Assembly (NCBI GenBank): GCA_015478765.1
Contig: JADMKR010000107.1
Coordinates: 1 to 27,339 of the forward strand
Direction: 5' to 3'
DNA length: 27,339 bases
Source: Flavobacterium sp.
GTDB taxonomy: Bacteria > Bacteroidota > Bacteroidia > Flavobacteriales > Flavobacteriaceae
In this document: piece after piece, positions 1 to 8,576 of the stretch
Layout of the letters: every line of letters begins with the position of its first letter
How positions within the stretch are numbered: position 1 is the first letter of the stretch
Notes under the pieces: generated by a model
Told to the model about the DNA's origin: nothing
The model's input: only the letters and a program-made list of their open reading frames with translations
Databases searched by the model: none
Made by a program: the position numbers and the translations under genes

Positions 1-968
1 GATGTTTCCACCAATAAAACCGGGACGGTTGTAAAACTGTCAACTATACTTCGTACATATTCCATTCTCCGCTTATGTTTAACGCTTCGCAGATAAATAC
101 ATAGGATCCGATGTGGAAACTGGGCGGCAATCTCGGTATATATGGATGCGTCATGTTCGCCGCTGTCGCCAATAAGTATGAAATTAAGTTCGGGATAGGT
201 TTTCAGGATATTAATAATTTCCTTTTGCTTATGTGGTTTTTCCGATTCCACTGCACGTTGAAAAAGGCTACTGAAGCTGCGCAACAATATGGGGCCTTTC
301 GGAAAATTGTTGTGGTCCAGAAAAAGTTTTAAATATTCGTACAAATTCCACGGACTGTTACTGATATAAAAAACGGGGTTCTTCTCTTTATTAGCGACCC
401 CGCGATGCAATTTCTGGTATAAATCGGCTGCGCCCTGCAGTGGCAATCGGCGATAGGCATTTACGAAAAGTGAATTTCGTACCAGCTTCCACTTTAAGAA
501 TGACGTGACGCCGGTGTGCAGAATGGTATCATCGATGTCGCTTATCACGCCGAAATCGGCTTCCTGCTCGGGTATCAACAGTCGACCTTGAAATTCTGAT
601 GATTGACCCGTTGCTGTAACTGCGGATAATTTGAATAATACCCATCCTTCAGGATCGGTAAGCATTCCTATATCGGCTGGCAATATATCGTCAAATAAAA
701 AATAGCCCTTTCTATCAGTTACAGTCGTAAGGTTCATTCCTGCAATGTGCAACGTCACTTCGACTCCAGGCACCTCGTAGGTATCAAACTGCCGCATCGT
801 GTTGGCTATCGTTTTGAAGAAATTGTTGTCGGCAATGCGCAGCGGTTCATTGTCTAGAAGGCGTCCTTTAACGTATAAGTGAAAATTGGTACCGTAGCTT
901 CGGTAAGGCACAATCAGAAGATTGGTGACCGCGTAACGTCCGAACAATTTCAGCAACCGTTTTTTCAT
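1..968 (-). CDS. App1-like phosphatase domain protein (DUF2183), 3' end cut by window
   Basis: The reading frame starts at the ATG at 968 and stays open for 322 codons to the window edge, so the C-terminus is missing. An N-terminal part (about 1-135) with no recognised motif leads into a HAD-like catalytic core. The core shows DIDDTILHTG at residues 144-153 (DxDxT nucleophile motif, D144/D146), YISNSPWNLY at 201-210 and GDSGEHD at 267-273. This motif set is that of the App1 catalytic domain, named after the yeast actin-patch phosphatidate phosphatase. Bacterial members are presumed lipid phosphatases, but their substrates are mostly unproven. No signal peptide or clear membrane segment is visible, so a cytoplasmic or peripheral location is inferred. 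It is divergently transcribed from the hybrid kinase at 1094, with 125 bp between the starts. The A-rich leader has no clear Shine-Dalgarno sequence. Confidence 0.85.
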   Translation of the reverse strand, partial: MKKRLLKLFGRYAVTNLLIVPYRSYGTNFHLYVKGRLLDNEPLRIADNNFFKTIANTMRQFDTYEVPGVEVTLHIAGMNLTTVTDRKGYFLFDDILPADIGMLTDPEGWVLFKLSAVTATGQSSEFQGRLLIPEQEADFGVISDIDDTILHTGVTSFLKWKLVRNSLFVNAYRRLPLQGAADLYQKLHRGVANKEKNPVFYISNSPWNLYEYLKLFLDHNNFPKGPILLRSFSSLFQRAVESEKPHKQKEIINILKTYPELNFILIGDSGEHDASIYTEIAAQFPHRILCIYLRSVKHKRRMEYVRSIVDSFTTVPVLLVET

Positions 969-1093
969 CAATTATTTTATTTCCAAAGTACGAAAATATA
1001 TAAGTAAATTTCTATTGCGCATCCCAAAAACCTGTAAATTATGTAATATTTAGTCCTTTCAAAAGCATAACTTGTGCCTTGTAAATAAAGAAA

Positions 1094-4000
1094 ATGTGTC
1101 GGTGCGCATACAGGCAACCGTCGCTGATTTTGACACCTATTTCAAACGCGGAATTTGCGGAATTGTCAGTAAACATTAAAAGAGTGCTCAATTTGATCGA
1201 TAAATCGGATAACGACGAACTGGTAGAAAACCACGTTCACATAACATCTTTAACTAAACCGGACACCAATCCAAACGAGGTTGGGATTCCCGCTTCCCGC
1301 AACCAATTCTATAATTTGATTCGTGGTGAAAAGAAGCTGGCCGATCTGTTTACCATTACTTACCAATTTCTGAACGACCTTAATCTGTGCGACCAATGCA
1401 CTTTTTACATGCCAACCAATAATGTTTTACGACCATTTATATGGTTCAATGTTTCGCCGGCGCCTAACGCGACTTACGGAACAGGTCAGGGACTAATTGG
1501 AAGGGTGGCACAGCAGCGAAATTCAGTGGTTGTTCCGTCCGCGGAATTTGAAACAGAGTCAAATTCGGAGAATAAAAACTGCAAATATATTTCTTCCATT
1601 GTGCTGGACAATCGCACAGTTGCCGTAGTGGAATTAGCAAAGGCCGGCAGCTATACCCAAGACCAAATGGAACTATTGCGGGATGTGGCTGATTCCCTGG
1701 CTGTGAGTATCAACAGCGCCAATGGCAGACGTGATCTTGAGAAGGTGATCAGCAAACTAAAAAGTAAGGAGCACGAACTCCAAAACAGGATAAGCGCCAT
1801 CAACAAGTCGAATGCTTCGATTGAATTCGATTTAAAAGGGAATATCTTAAGCGTAAATGAACTTTTCCTGAAATTACTCGGTTATTCCGAAGAAGAAGTA
1901 CTGGGAAAACATCACAGTATGTTCCTTGAAGCGGGCTCTGCCGATCAGCCCGAGTACCGTCAATTTTGGCGAAATTTGAGTAAAGGCCAGTTTCAACAGG
2001 ATGAATTCAAGAGAATCCGTAAAGACGGGCAATCGGTATGGCTCCACGGTAATTACAATCCAATTTTTGATGAGCAGGGAAACCCCGAGCGGATTCTTAA
2101 AATCGCTACCGATATCACGCTTAATAAAAGGCAGCAAATTGAAATCGATGCCATTACTACAGCCATTTCCAAATCAAACCTGACCATCGAATTTGATCTT
2201 GACGGGAAAATAACGAAAGCTAACGACAGTTTCCTGGAAATCGTTGGGTACAACTTAGAAGACGTGGTTGGCAAACACCACAGTATTTTCATCAGTGAAG
2301 ATGAACGAAATTCGGCCGAATATCGAGAATTTTGGACGAATCTGAAAGCCGGTCAATATCAGTCGGGTGAGTATCGCCGACTTACGAAAACTGGCGAAAC
2401 AGCGTGGTTCAAAGGGAATTACAATCCTATTTTTGACACTCAGGGCAACGTATACAAAGTCATTAAAATCGCATCTGATATAACCAAGGCGAAAAATCAG
2501 CAAATAGAAATTGATGCCATCACAATGGCTATATATAAATCCAGCCTCGCGATCGAATTCAATATGCAGGGTTATATATTGAACGCCAACAGTATCTTTC
2601 AAAACATCATGGGCTACAGTGCCAAAGAAATTGTCGGGAAACACCACAGCATCCTCGTCGATCCATCAGAGCGTGATTCGGTTGACTATCGCGAGTTTTG
2701 GCAAAAACTCCAAGAAGGAGAATTCCAGGAAGGAGAATTTGTTCGCCGTACCAAACGGGGCGAAACAGTTTGGATAAAAGGAAATTACAATCCTATATTT
2801 GATACGCAGGGAAGACCATATAAAGTATTAAAAATTGCTACCGACGTCAGCCTGGCAAGGATGCAGGCCGCCGAACTTGAACGTCAGGCGACCGAATTAC
2901 AAATCCAAAAAGAAAAACTATCGGTTGTAAACGCCGAACTGGAGCAATATGCGCAACATCTCGAACTTCAACATCTAAAATTGCAAGCGGCACACGAAGA
3001 ACTGGAGAGACAGACCAAAGCGCTGGAAACGAGAAATAAAGAAGTTCAGGCGGCCAAACTATTGGTCGAACAAAAAACAATGCAACTCGAAATCAGCAGT
3101 AAGTACAAGTCGGAATTTCTGGCCAATATGTCGCACGAATTGCGAACGCCACTCAACAGCCTGTTGATACTTTCACAGGATCTGATGTTCAACAAACACG
3201 GTAATCTGAGTGAAGACCAAGTAGAAAGCGCTTCGGTAATTTACAAAAGCGGCAATGATCTACTGGCTTTGATTAATGAAGTGCTTGATCTGTCGAAGAT
3301 CGAAGCAGGCAAAATGACCCTGAATGTCAAAAAAGTTGCCTTGTCAGAATTAGCTAAAAATATTTATCTCGACTTCCGCCATCAGGCCGAAAGGCAAAAC
3401 CTCAGCTTCAAGATTGAAATGACAGATGGTCTACCCGATTACATTTACACCGATCCGCAGCGCATCGAACAAGTACTGCGAAATATAGTTTCAAATGCGA
3501 TTAAATTCACCCATGCAGGCGAGGTGACCGTCCGATTTGCGCCTCATGGAAGCCATATCGCAATATCGATAACCGATACGGGAATTGGGATTCCGGTGAG
3601 CCAACATGCAGCCGTATTTGAGGCTTTTCAACAGGCCGACGGCGGCACCTCCCGAAAATATGGCGGTACGGGGTTAGGACTGTCAATCTCGCGTGATTTA
3701 GTAAAATTGCTGGAAGGTGAAATTTCTTTAAAAAGCGAAAGCCACAAAGGTTCGGTTTTTACAATATTGCTTCCGCGTACGATCAAGAACAGACCCCACG
3801 GTCACGCCGAAATTGAGCAATACAAACCTGCCGACGCAAAGCGTTCATCAATTGCCGACGACTTGTTAATAACTGGCGTACAACCCGATGCTAGTCCTGC
3901 AGAGCCCATTTTGAAATCCGATCCGATCAATATCGAAATCCTGCAAAATAAAACCATACTTTTGGTCGATGACGACATGCGCAACGTGTTTGCACTTTCA

Positions 4001-4336
4001 AAAATTTTGCGCGATCGCGGAATGAAGATACTCAAAGCCGATACAGGTCAGGTAGCGCTGGATCTTTTGAAAAAATTCCCATATACCGATCTTGTTTTAA
4101 TGGATATAATGATGCCTGAGATGGATGGTTATGAAGCAATGAGCCGAATCCGGGCGCAATTCCGATTTGCCAATTTGCCCATAATTGCACTCACGGCCAA
4201 AGCTATGGAAGACGATCATCAGAAATGTCTCGACGCCGGTGCCAATGGATATATGTCAAAGCCAATCGAAGTTGATAGTTTATTGACGCGAATGTGTCAA
4301 TTGCTGCAACCACAAAAAATTTCTTCAGATGATTGA
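1094..4336 (+). CDS. Hybrid sensor histidine kinase: GAF, three PAS, HisKA, HATPase, receiver
   Basis: This 1080-aa protein has no signal peptide or membrane span, so it is probably a cytosolic sensor. A GAF-like domain lies at about 70-207. Three near-identical PAS units follow at about 234-350, 351-472 and 473-592, then a coiled coil at about 593-670. The H-box FLANMSHELRTP places the phosphorylated His at 681. The ATPase shows the N-box at N801, DTGIGIP at 828-834 and GGTGLGL at 857-863. A C-terminal receiver (about 953-1073) has acidic D959-D961, phosphoacceptor D1004, T1034 and K1056, all intact. It should autophosphorylate and relay to its own receiver; the stimulus is unknown. The ATG at 1094 is the only early ATG and has just an A-rich leader, so the first 20 or so residues are uncertain. 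Its end overlaps the next kinase gene by 8 bases, implying coupled translation. Confidence 0.93.
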   Translation: MCRCAYRQPSLILTPISNAEFAELSVNIKRVLNLIDKSDNDELVENHVHITSLTKPDTNPNEVGIPASRNQFYNLIRGEKKLADLFTITYQFLNDLNLCDQCTFYMPTNNVLRPFIWFNVSPAPNATYGTGQGLIGRVAQQRNSVVVPSAEFETESNSENKNCKYISSIVLDNRTVAVVELAKAGSYTQDQMELLRDVADSLAVSINSANGRRDLEKVISKLKSKEHELQNRISAINKSNASIEFDLKGNILSVNELFLKLLGYSEEEVLGKHHSMFLEAGSADQPEYRQFWRNLSKGQFQQDEFKRIRKDGQSVWLHGNYNPIFDEQGNPERILKIATDITLNKRQQIEIDAITTAISKSNLTIEFDLDGKITKANDSFLEIVGYNLEDVVGKHHSIFISEDERNSAEYREFWTNLKAGQYQSGEYRRLTKTGETAWFKGNYNPIFDTQGNVYKVIKIASDITKAKNQQIEIDAITMAIYKSSLAIEFNMQGYILNANSIFQNIMGYSAKEIVGKHHSILVDPSERDSVDYREFWQKLQEGEFQEGEFVRRTKRGETVWIKGNYNPIFDTQGRPYKVLKIATDVSLARMQAAELERQATELQIQKEKLSVVNAELEQYAQHLELQHLKLQAAHEELERQTKALETRNKEVQAAKLLVEQKTMQLEISSKYKSEFLANMSHELRTPLNSLLILSQDLMFNKHGNLSEDQVESASVIYKSGNDLLALINEVLDLSKIEAGKMTLNVKKVALSELAKNIYLDFRHQAERQNLSFKIEMTDGLPDYIYTDPQRIEQVLRNIVSNAIKFTHAGEVTVRFAPHGSHIAISITDTGIGIPVSQHAAVFEAFQQADGGTSRKYGGTGLGLSISRDLVKLLEGEISLKSESHKGSVFTILLPRTIKNRPHGHAEIEQYKPADAKRSSIADDLLITGVQPDASPAEPILKSDPINIEILQNKTILLVDDDMRNVFALSKILRDRGMKILKADTGQVALDLLKKFPYTDLVLMDIMMPEMDGYEAMSRIRAQFRFANLPIIALTAKAMEDDHQKCLDAGANGYMSKPIEVDSLLTRMCQLLQPQKISSDD
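1793..2869 (+). repeat. Three tandem PAS-encoding units inside the hybrid kinase
   Basis: Three units of about 120 codons follow one another (1793-2143, 2144-2509, 2510-2869). Each carries the same landmarks: an AI.KS....EF start, GKHHS, an EYR-FW or DYR-FW segment, GNYNPIFD.QG and a KIA(S/T)D end. The pattern GKHHS...GNYNPIFD is, from family knowledge, typical of PAS domains in methyl-accepting chemotaxis proteins and related kinases. Similarity between units is well above that of ordinary unrelated PAS domains, which points to internal duplication. Unit boundaries are approximate. Confidence 0.85.
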
Positions 4337-5459
4337 AAGGCCGAAAATTTTAATAGTGGACGACAAGCCCGAAAATTTGCGGGCGCTTGAAATCGTCCTT
4401 AGTGATTTGAACGTTGACCTTGTTCGGGCCAAGAATGGAAACGAGGCACTCAAAGCTACTTTGCACCACGACTTTAGTCTGGCGCTGCTCGACGTACAAA
4501 TGCCCGATATGGATGGCTATGAACTTGCAGCTTTCCTCCGAGAAGAGGAGAAGACGAGCCGGTTGCCTTTTATCTTTATTTCAGCGGTTTATACCGATAA
4601 TCCCGCTATTTTCAAGGGATACGAAAAAGGTGCATTCAGTTTTATAACAAAACCGTTTCAGCCGGAAATCCTGCGGAATAAAGTGAGCTTTTTCATTGAA
4701 AAATACCAGCAGGAAATTGCACTGTCTGAAATCAATAAACAACTGGAGCAAAAAAATGCGGAATTGCTGGAAAGCAATAACGAACTTGAATCATTTTCGT
4801 ACTCGGTATCGCATGACCTTATGACGCCTGTGCGCGCACTTCGGATCTATACAGAAATGATGCAACAAGGCTACGAAGAGGTCCTGGATGACGAGGGAAG
4901 GCGAATTTTAGGCAAGATCGAAAGCAATGCCCAGAAAATGGCGCAGCTTATTCAGGACTTGCTCGAATTCTCCCAACTTGGCAAGAAAGAATTGAATAAG
5001 ACAAAAATTGATATGGCGGCATTGTTACAGTCGGTGATAAGTGAAGTATCCGATTTTAATCCGCATCATGCCACCATAAAAGTCAAAGATATTCCAAAAG
5101 CCGATGGCGATACTGCCCTACTTCGGCAGGTGTGGACCAATCTGTTATCGAACGCTATAAAATATTCGGCAAAATCAGACAAACCTGAAATCGAGATCGG
5201 ATCCTATAACAGTGCCGATGATATCGTCTACTATGTCAAGGATAACGGCGTAGGTTTCGATATGGCATATGCATCCAAACTTTTTGGAGTTTTCCAGCGG
5301 TTGCACACAAATTCCGAATTTAAAGGGACAGGAATTGGTTTGGCCTTAGTACACCGGATCGTCTCCCGGCATCAGGGAACGGTTTGGGCAGAATCTGCCG
5401 TTGACCATGGATCCACCTTTTATTTCCAACTTCCTAAAAAATCGGGATCCGGCAAATAA
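4329..5459 (+). CDS. Response regulator-histidine kinase (receiver, HisKA, HATPase)
   Basis: This 376-aa protein carries a receiver domain ahead of a kinase core, the reverse of the usual hybrid order. The receiver (about 5-125) has D11/D12, phosphoacceptor D55 in LLDVQMPDMDG, S85 and K108. A short coiled coil (about 127-155) leads to the H-box SYSVSHDLMTPVRAL with His162, a type common in bacteriophytochrome-like kinases. The ATPase shows N275, DNGVGF at 305-310 and GTGIGL at 333-338. All catalytic residues are present. The start overlaps the end of the upstream hybrid kinase by 8 bases, so the two are almost certainly co-expressed. Inference: the first kinase may phosphorylate D55 here and so control the second kinase. 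The final output partner is not in this gene and could be one of the lone receivers nearby. Confidence 0.92.
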   Translation: MIERPKILIVDDKPENLRALEIVLSDLNVDLVRAKNGNEALKATLHHDFSLALLDVQMPDMDGYELAAFLREEEKTSRLPFIFISAVYTDNPAIFKGYEKGAFSFITKPFQPEILRNKVSFFIEKYQQEIALSEINKQLEQKNAELLESNNELESFSYSVSHDLMTPVRALRIYTEMMQQGYEEVLDDEGRRILGKIESNAQKMAQLIQDLLEFSQLGKKELNKTKIDMAALLQSVISEVSDFNPHHATIKVKDIPKADGDTALLRQVWTNLLSNAIKYSAKSDKPEIEIGSYNSADDIVYYVKDNGVGFDMAYASKLFGVFQRLHTNSEFKGTGIGLALVHRIVSRHQGTVWAESAVDHGSTFYFQLPKKSGSGK

Positions 5460-5561
5460 CCTTTGCTGCTGAGCGAAATCCTGTAAATATTGGCAGAATT
5501 CATATAAGTAGTGGATTGTGCGGACGAGTTATCTTTATAATCAATCTAAAATTGAATTATC

Positions 5562-5735
5562 ATGGATACCAATAAAGATCGACAATCAGAAAAGCAACAG
5601 CAAGAAAACAATCAAAACGCACAGCGCGAGAATAAAAGCCCCGCATTCGATAGCCAACACAGCGGTGACGCAAATGGTGGCATGGACCCGGGCGCAATTC
5701 CTGATTCCGACGAAAGGAATCAACCCAAGCAATAA
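5562..5735 (+). CDS. Small hydrophilic protein, 57 aa, unknown function
   Basis: The frame from ATG 5562 to TAA 5733-5735 encodes 57 residues rich in Q, N, D, E and K, with no hydrophobic stretch. It ends in an acidic and Gly-rich half containing GGMDPGAIPDSDE. It is probably disordered. I do not recognise a family. Support for coding comes from the biased, coherent composition, the ATG placed 102 bases after the kinase stop, and the 23-base gap to the DUF2141 gene, which suggests shared transcription. No clear Shine-Dalgarno sequence is seen. It could be a small stress or regulatory protein, but nothing in the sequence assigns a role. Confidence 0.55.
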   Translation: MDTNKDRQSEKQQQENNQNAQRENKSPAFDSQHSGDANGGMDPGAIPDSDERNQPKQ

Positions 5736-5758
5736 TTTCCCAATTAAAATCCCCAAAG

Positions 5759-6202
5759 ATGAAAAAGTTAATACTCCTCACAGCATTGCTATGTGCATTT
5801 GTGATTCATAGTTCATTTGACGCTCCTATGGCCACCGTCAGAATTGAAGTATCAGGCCTGAAAAATGACGCCGGCGAAGTGCTGGTGAGCTTATACGACA
5901 ACGAGGCCTTTTTTCCGGAAGATGCTGAAAAAGCAATTTCGAAGCACCGCGCAAAAATCATCAATGGTACTGCTACCCTGGTATTTACTGATGTTCGTTA
6001 TGGCCGGTATGCCGCAGCGGTGATGCATGATGAAAATAAAAATGAAAAATTGGATACCAATGGTGCCGGCATCCCAATCGAAGGTTTCGGCTTTTCCAAC
6101 AATGCAAAAGGAAGTTTTGGTCCTCCATCATTTAAAAAAGCTTCATTCAATGTTTCTTCGCCCGATAAGAAATTGAAAATAAAAACCCGCTACTTTTTTT
6201 AA
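5759..6202 (+). CDS. Exported DUF2141 family protein
   Basis: This 147-aa protein starts with a Sec-type signal (two Lys, then a hydrophobic stretch at about 4-17). The mature part matches the DUF2141 pattern known from Bacteroidota and Proteobacteria. It shows an early V-V-GL-N--G-V-V-LYD strand region and the diagnostic segment HDENKNEKLDTN, followed by GIPIEGFGFSNNAKGSFGPP. The family is predicted to be a secreted or periplasmic beta-sandwich protein of unknown function; the Asp/Asn-rich loop resembles a metal-binding loop (inference). Length is normal for the family. It is flanked by two small ORFs on the same strand, 23 bases after the first and 15 bases before the second. Confidence 0.88.
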   Translation: MKKLILLTALLCAFVIHSSFDAPMATVRIEVSGLKNDAGEVLVSLYDNEAFFPEDAEKAISKHRAKIINGTATLVFTDVRYGRYAAAVMHDENKNEKLDTNGAGIPIEGFGFSNNAKGSFGPPSFKKASFNVSSPDKKLKIKTRYFF

Positions 6203-6217
6203 TTAGAAGATAGAAAT

Positions 6218-6406
6218 ATGCGAAGCATCAAAGAATTGATGGAATTTATTGCAACTGAGGATTTGAATGAGGGATATTCGGTTGCTGTATTGACGCCTGA
6301 TGGAAATAAGGTTCCAGTAATTGCCTTTCACTACGACGAAAATGATAAAGTCATGTTGATCAAATGTGACCCGGCACCAATCGCCGACAGTACATTTACC
6401 TATTAA
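6218..6406 (+). CDS. Small protein, 62 aa, unknown function
   Basis: The 62-residue frame begins 15 bases after the DUF2141 stop, with a purine-rich leader (AGAAGATAGAAAT) before the ATG. The sequence looks like a compact alpha/beta fold: an amphipathic N-terminal helix (RSIKELMEFIA), then two likely beta strands (SVAVLTPDG and KVPVIAFHYDE) and a third (KVMLIKCD). No family is recognised. There is no signal peptide, so a cytoplasmic protein is expected. Its TAA is directly followed by the stop codon of the convergent receiver gene, with no intergenic base between them. Confidence 0.6.
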   Translation: MRSIKELMEFIATEDLNEGYSVAVLTPDGNKVPVIAFHYDENDKVMLIKCDPAPIADSTFTY

Positions 6407-6832
6407 CTACACTACAAAATTTTTAGCATCGGGCCGAAATGAAGTCCAATCGATCTGCAAAACCTGTCGCAGTGCTTGTTGAAGGGCTGCAATAGACGTT
6501 GGTTTTCTTATATATAACGAAGCTCCGAGCAATCGGCATCGCTCTACTGTATGAGAATCGCTCGCGGTCGAATAAATAACTAATGGAAGATCGCGGAAGG
6601 CTTCCGATTCTTTTATTTCCTGCATTAAATCAAAACCATTTTTGTTAGGCATATTCAAATCCAGGAAAATCATTGACGGCACAGGCGGCGGATTGCGAAT
6701 AGCAGCTATTAGTTCGTCGGCTAAGTGAAACAAGGCCACACGCTCGCCAAGATTTTCTACTGCCTGCTGAAAAAATTCAAGATCGTCGCGGTCATCGTCG
6801 ACGTAAAAGAGTGTTTTAACTTCTGATTGCAT
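6407..6832 (-). CDS. Single-domain response regulator
   Basis: This 141-aa protein consists of one receiver domain and no output domain. The acidic cluster is D12/D13 (YVDDDRDD), the phosphoacceptor is D58 in FLDLNMPNKNG, then S88/T89 (YSTAS) and K110 in YIRKP. All key residues are present. It belongs to a subtype common in Bacteroidota that ends in an IDW motif (QIDWTSF, near residue 128). The second lone receiver at 23469-23921 has the matching INW motif. Such proteins act as phosphate shuttles or as regulators of a partner by direct binding. The nearby kinases at 1094-5459 are plausible phosphodonors, but it is transcribed in the opposite direction, so pairing is inference. It abuts the 62-aa ORF tail to tail. 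Confidence 0.9.
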   Translation of the reverse strand: MQSEVKTLFYVDDDRDDLEFFQQAVENLGERVALFHLADELIAAIRNPPPVPSMIFLDLNMPNKNGFDLMQEIKESEAFRDLPLVIYSTASDSHTVERCRLLGASLYIRKPTSIAALQQALRQVLQIDWTSFRPDAKNFVV

Positions 6833-6896
6833 AGAACTGACTTCGATTACGAAGATAAATAATTACCGAAACATTTCTAAATTAAATTGATCTGCT

Positions 6897-7670
6897 TCAG
6901 ACTTTAATTTCTATCCAAACTGGAACATGATCGCTCGTTTTTTCCCAACCGCGGACTTCCAGGTCCACTCCGCCGTTTAAAAGTTTTTTATCCAAATGCG
7001 GACTTAAAAGAAAGTGATCAATCCGCAATCCGGCGTTGCGTTGGTATGCATTTCGAAAATAATCAAAAAATGTATAGATGGTTTCGGTGGGAAATAACTT
7101 TCGGATAGCATCAGTCCATCCCTGTGCTACCAACGAGTGGAACGCCTCACGTACTTCAATCCTGAACAGCGCGTCATTAACCCATCTTTCCGGCTTATAG
7201 ACATCTTTCTCGGTCGGCATAACATTAAAATCTCCCACGAGTATAACCGGAATCCCGAAGTTCAATAATGTCTTCGCACGCGTCTGCAGTCGGTCGTACC
7301 AGCGCAACTTATAATCGAATTTCGGACCCGGCGCCGGATTTCCATTTGGCACATACATGCAACAAATTAAAATATCGTTTACCAGCGCTTCCAGATACCG
7401 ACTTTGTTCGTCATCGTCTCCCCCCGGCAAATGTCGGCCTACTTCTTTAATTTCATATCCTTTGGAGAGGATGGCCACGCCGTTCCACCTACTCTGTCCG
7501 TGCCAGATGGCATCATAACCCGCTGCACGGATCGCCTCGATAGGAAACTTTTCATTAGGAGCTTTTAACTCCTGAAGACAAACGACATCCGGCTTTGTCA
7601 ACTCCAGCCATTTTAGCAGAACCTGCAGTCGGCCATTCACGCCATTCACATTATAAGTAGCGATTTTCAT
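6897..7670 (-). CDS. xthA: Exodeoxyribonuclease III (AP endonuclease)
   Basis: This 257-aa cytosolic protein is a full-length member of the ExoIII/EEP family, which cleaves 5' to abasic sites and trims 3' blocked ends in base excision repair. Visible active-site residues are N7 (MKIATYNVNG), E34 in CLQELKAP, Y106 in MYVPNGNP, D147 and N149 in GDFNVMP, and D247/H248 in the C-terminal SDHVPVW. The RIDHFLLS segment at 216-223 is also typical. The ATG at 7670 follows a T-rich stretch on the plus strand (A-rich leader on the coding strand). It is divergent from the DUF6624 gene. Its nearness to LigD, Ku and the PdeM operon makes the region rich in DNA repair genes, though it is not in one operon with them. 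Confidence 0.96.
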   Translation of the reverse strand: MKIATYNVNGVNGRLQVLLKWLELTKPDVVCLQELKAPNEKFPIEAIRAAGYDAIWHGQSRWNGVAILSKGYEIKEVGRHLPGGDDDEQSRYLEALVNDILICCMYVPNGNPAPGPKFDYKLRWYDRLQTRAKTLLNFGIPVILVGDFNVMPTEKDVYKPERWVNDALFRIEVREAFHSLVAQGWTDAIRKLFPTETIYTFFDYFRNAYQRNAGLRIDHFLLSPHLDKKLLNGGVDLEVRGWEKTSDHVPVWIEIKV

Positions 7671-7765
7671 CCTCTTTTTTTTTATTCAAGATAAGATTAT
7701 TTCTTCAATTGCAATTATACGTACACTGACATTGGGTATATTTACGTAACTGTAAATTGTTTAAT

Positions 7766-8437
7766 ATGAAAAAATTACTGTTGCCATTGATGATTTGTAT
7801 GTTGTTTTCCTCACATGCGCAGGATGTTCCAACATTGGCCGAAGCTGCGTTCGACAAACCACTCAAAGAAAAACTGGAAGCTATTTATGATCGCGACCAG
7901 GCGATTCGCAGAGAATATATTGCAGCTCAAAAAAAGTTAGGTTTCGGTCACACAATCGTCGACAGCCTGGGCACGGAAATGAATAAGATAGACAGCGTCA
8001 ATCACAAAGAAATTGTGGCAATCCTGGATACGCAAGGATGGGTAGGATCGGATAAGGTCGGAAAAAAAGCAAATCAGGCCTTGTTTCTGGTAATACAGCA
8101 CGCCGATCTCGAAACACAAAAGCGCTATCTTCCCATGATGCGGGATGCGGTGAAAGCCGAGAAAGCGAACCCGGCATCGCTGGCATTGCTGGAAGACAGA
8201 ATCGAGTTACGCGAAGGACGGCGCCAAATTTACGGCAGCCAAATTGGGCGCCACCCTATTACCAACGAGCATTATGTACTTCCTTTGCGCGACCCGGAAA
8301 ATGTAGATGAGCGCCGTGCTGCTGTCGGACTCGGCCCAATGTCTCAATATACAGAAAATTGGAACCTGAAATGGGATGTTGAGGCCTATAAAAAATTGCT
8401 TCCCGAGTATGAGCAGATCGCAAACGAAAAAAAATAA
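7766..8437 (+). CDS. Exported DUF6624 family protein
   Basis: I prefer the ATG at 7766, giving 223 aa beginning MKKLLLPLM. An ATG three codons earlier (7757) would add only MFN and weaken the signal peptide. The signal runs to about residue 19 with likely cleavage after SSHA. The mature protein matches DUF6624, seen in Bacteroidota: a helical N-terminal part, then a segment containing ALFLVIQHADLETQKRYLP, ALLEDRIELREGRRQIYGSQ and a C-terminal DERRAAVGLGPMSQY. Function is unknown for the family. The location is predicted periplasmic, with no lipobox. It is divergent from xthA; a TATATTTA sequence at 7738-7745 could be its -7 box, but I see no convincing -33 partner. Confidence 0.88.
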   Translation: MKKLLLPLMICMLFSSHAQDVPTLAEAAFDKPLKEKLEAIYDRDQAIRREYIAAQKKLGFGHTIVDSLGTEMNKIDSVNHKEIVAILDTQGWVGSDKVGKKANQALFLVIQHADLETQKRYLPMMRDAVKAEKANPASLALLEDRIELREGRRQIYGSQIGRHPITNEHYVLPLRDPENVDERRAAVGLGPMSQYTENWNLKWDVEAYKKLLPEYEQIANEKK

Positions 8438-8576
8438 TTGTTGCCAACGAAACACTTTTCCAGCGTTATTCGTCAAGCACGAAATTTAACTCATGAACAA
8501 CTCCTTGGTGTGGCTTTGCAGGTGTCGCACTATTTATATTAACCTCTATTTTGGCAGGCCTGCGTCAAGAGAATAA

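Noticed and set aside
5518..5811. 97-codon plus-strand frame covering the 57-aa ORF and the DUF2141 start
   Set aside because: It conflicts with the DUF2141 signal peptide in another frame and with the more coherent 57-aa ORF; its composition looks random.
8554..8563. GCAGGCCTGC perfect palindrome between DUF6624 and TerC genes
   Set aside because: It has no loop and no T-run on either side, so it does not support a terminator; a 10-base palindrome can occur by chance.
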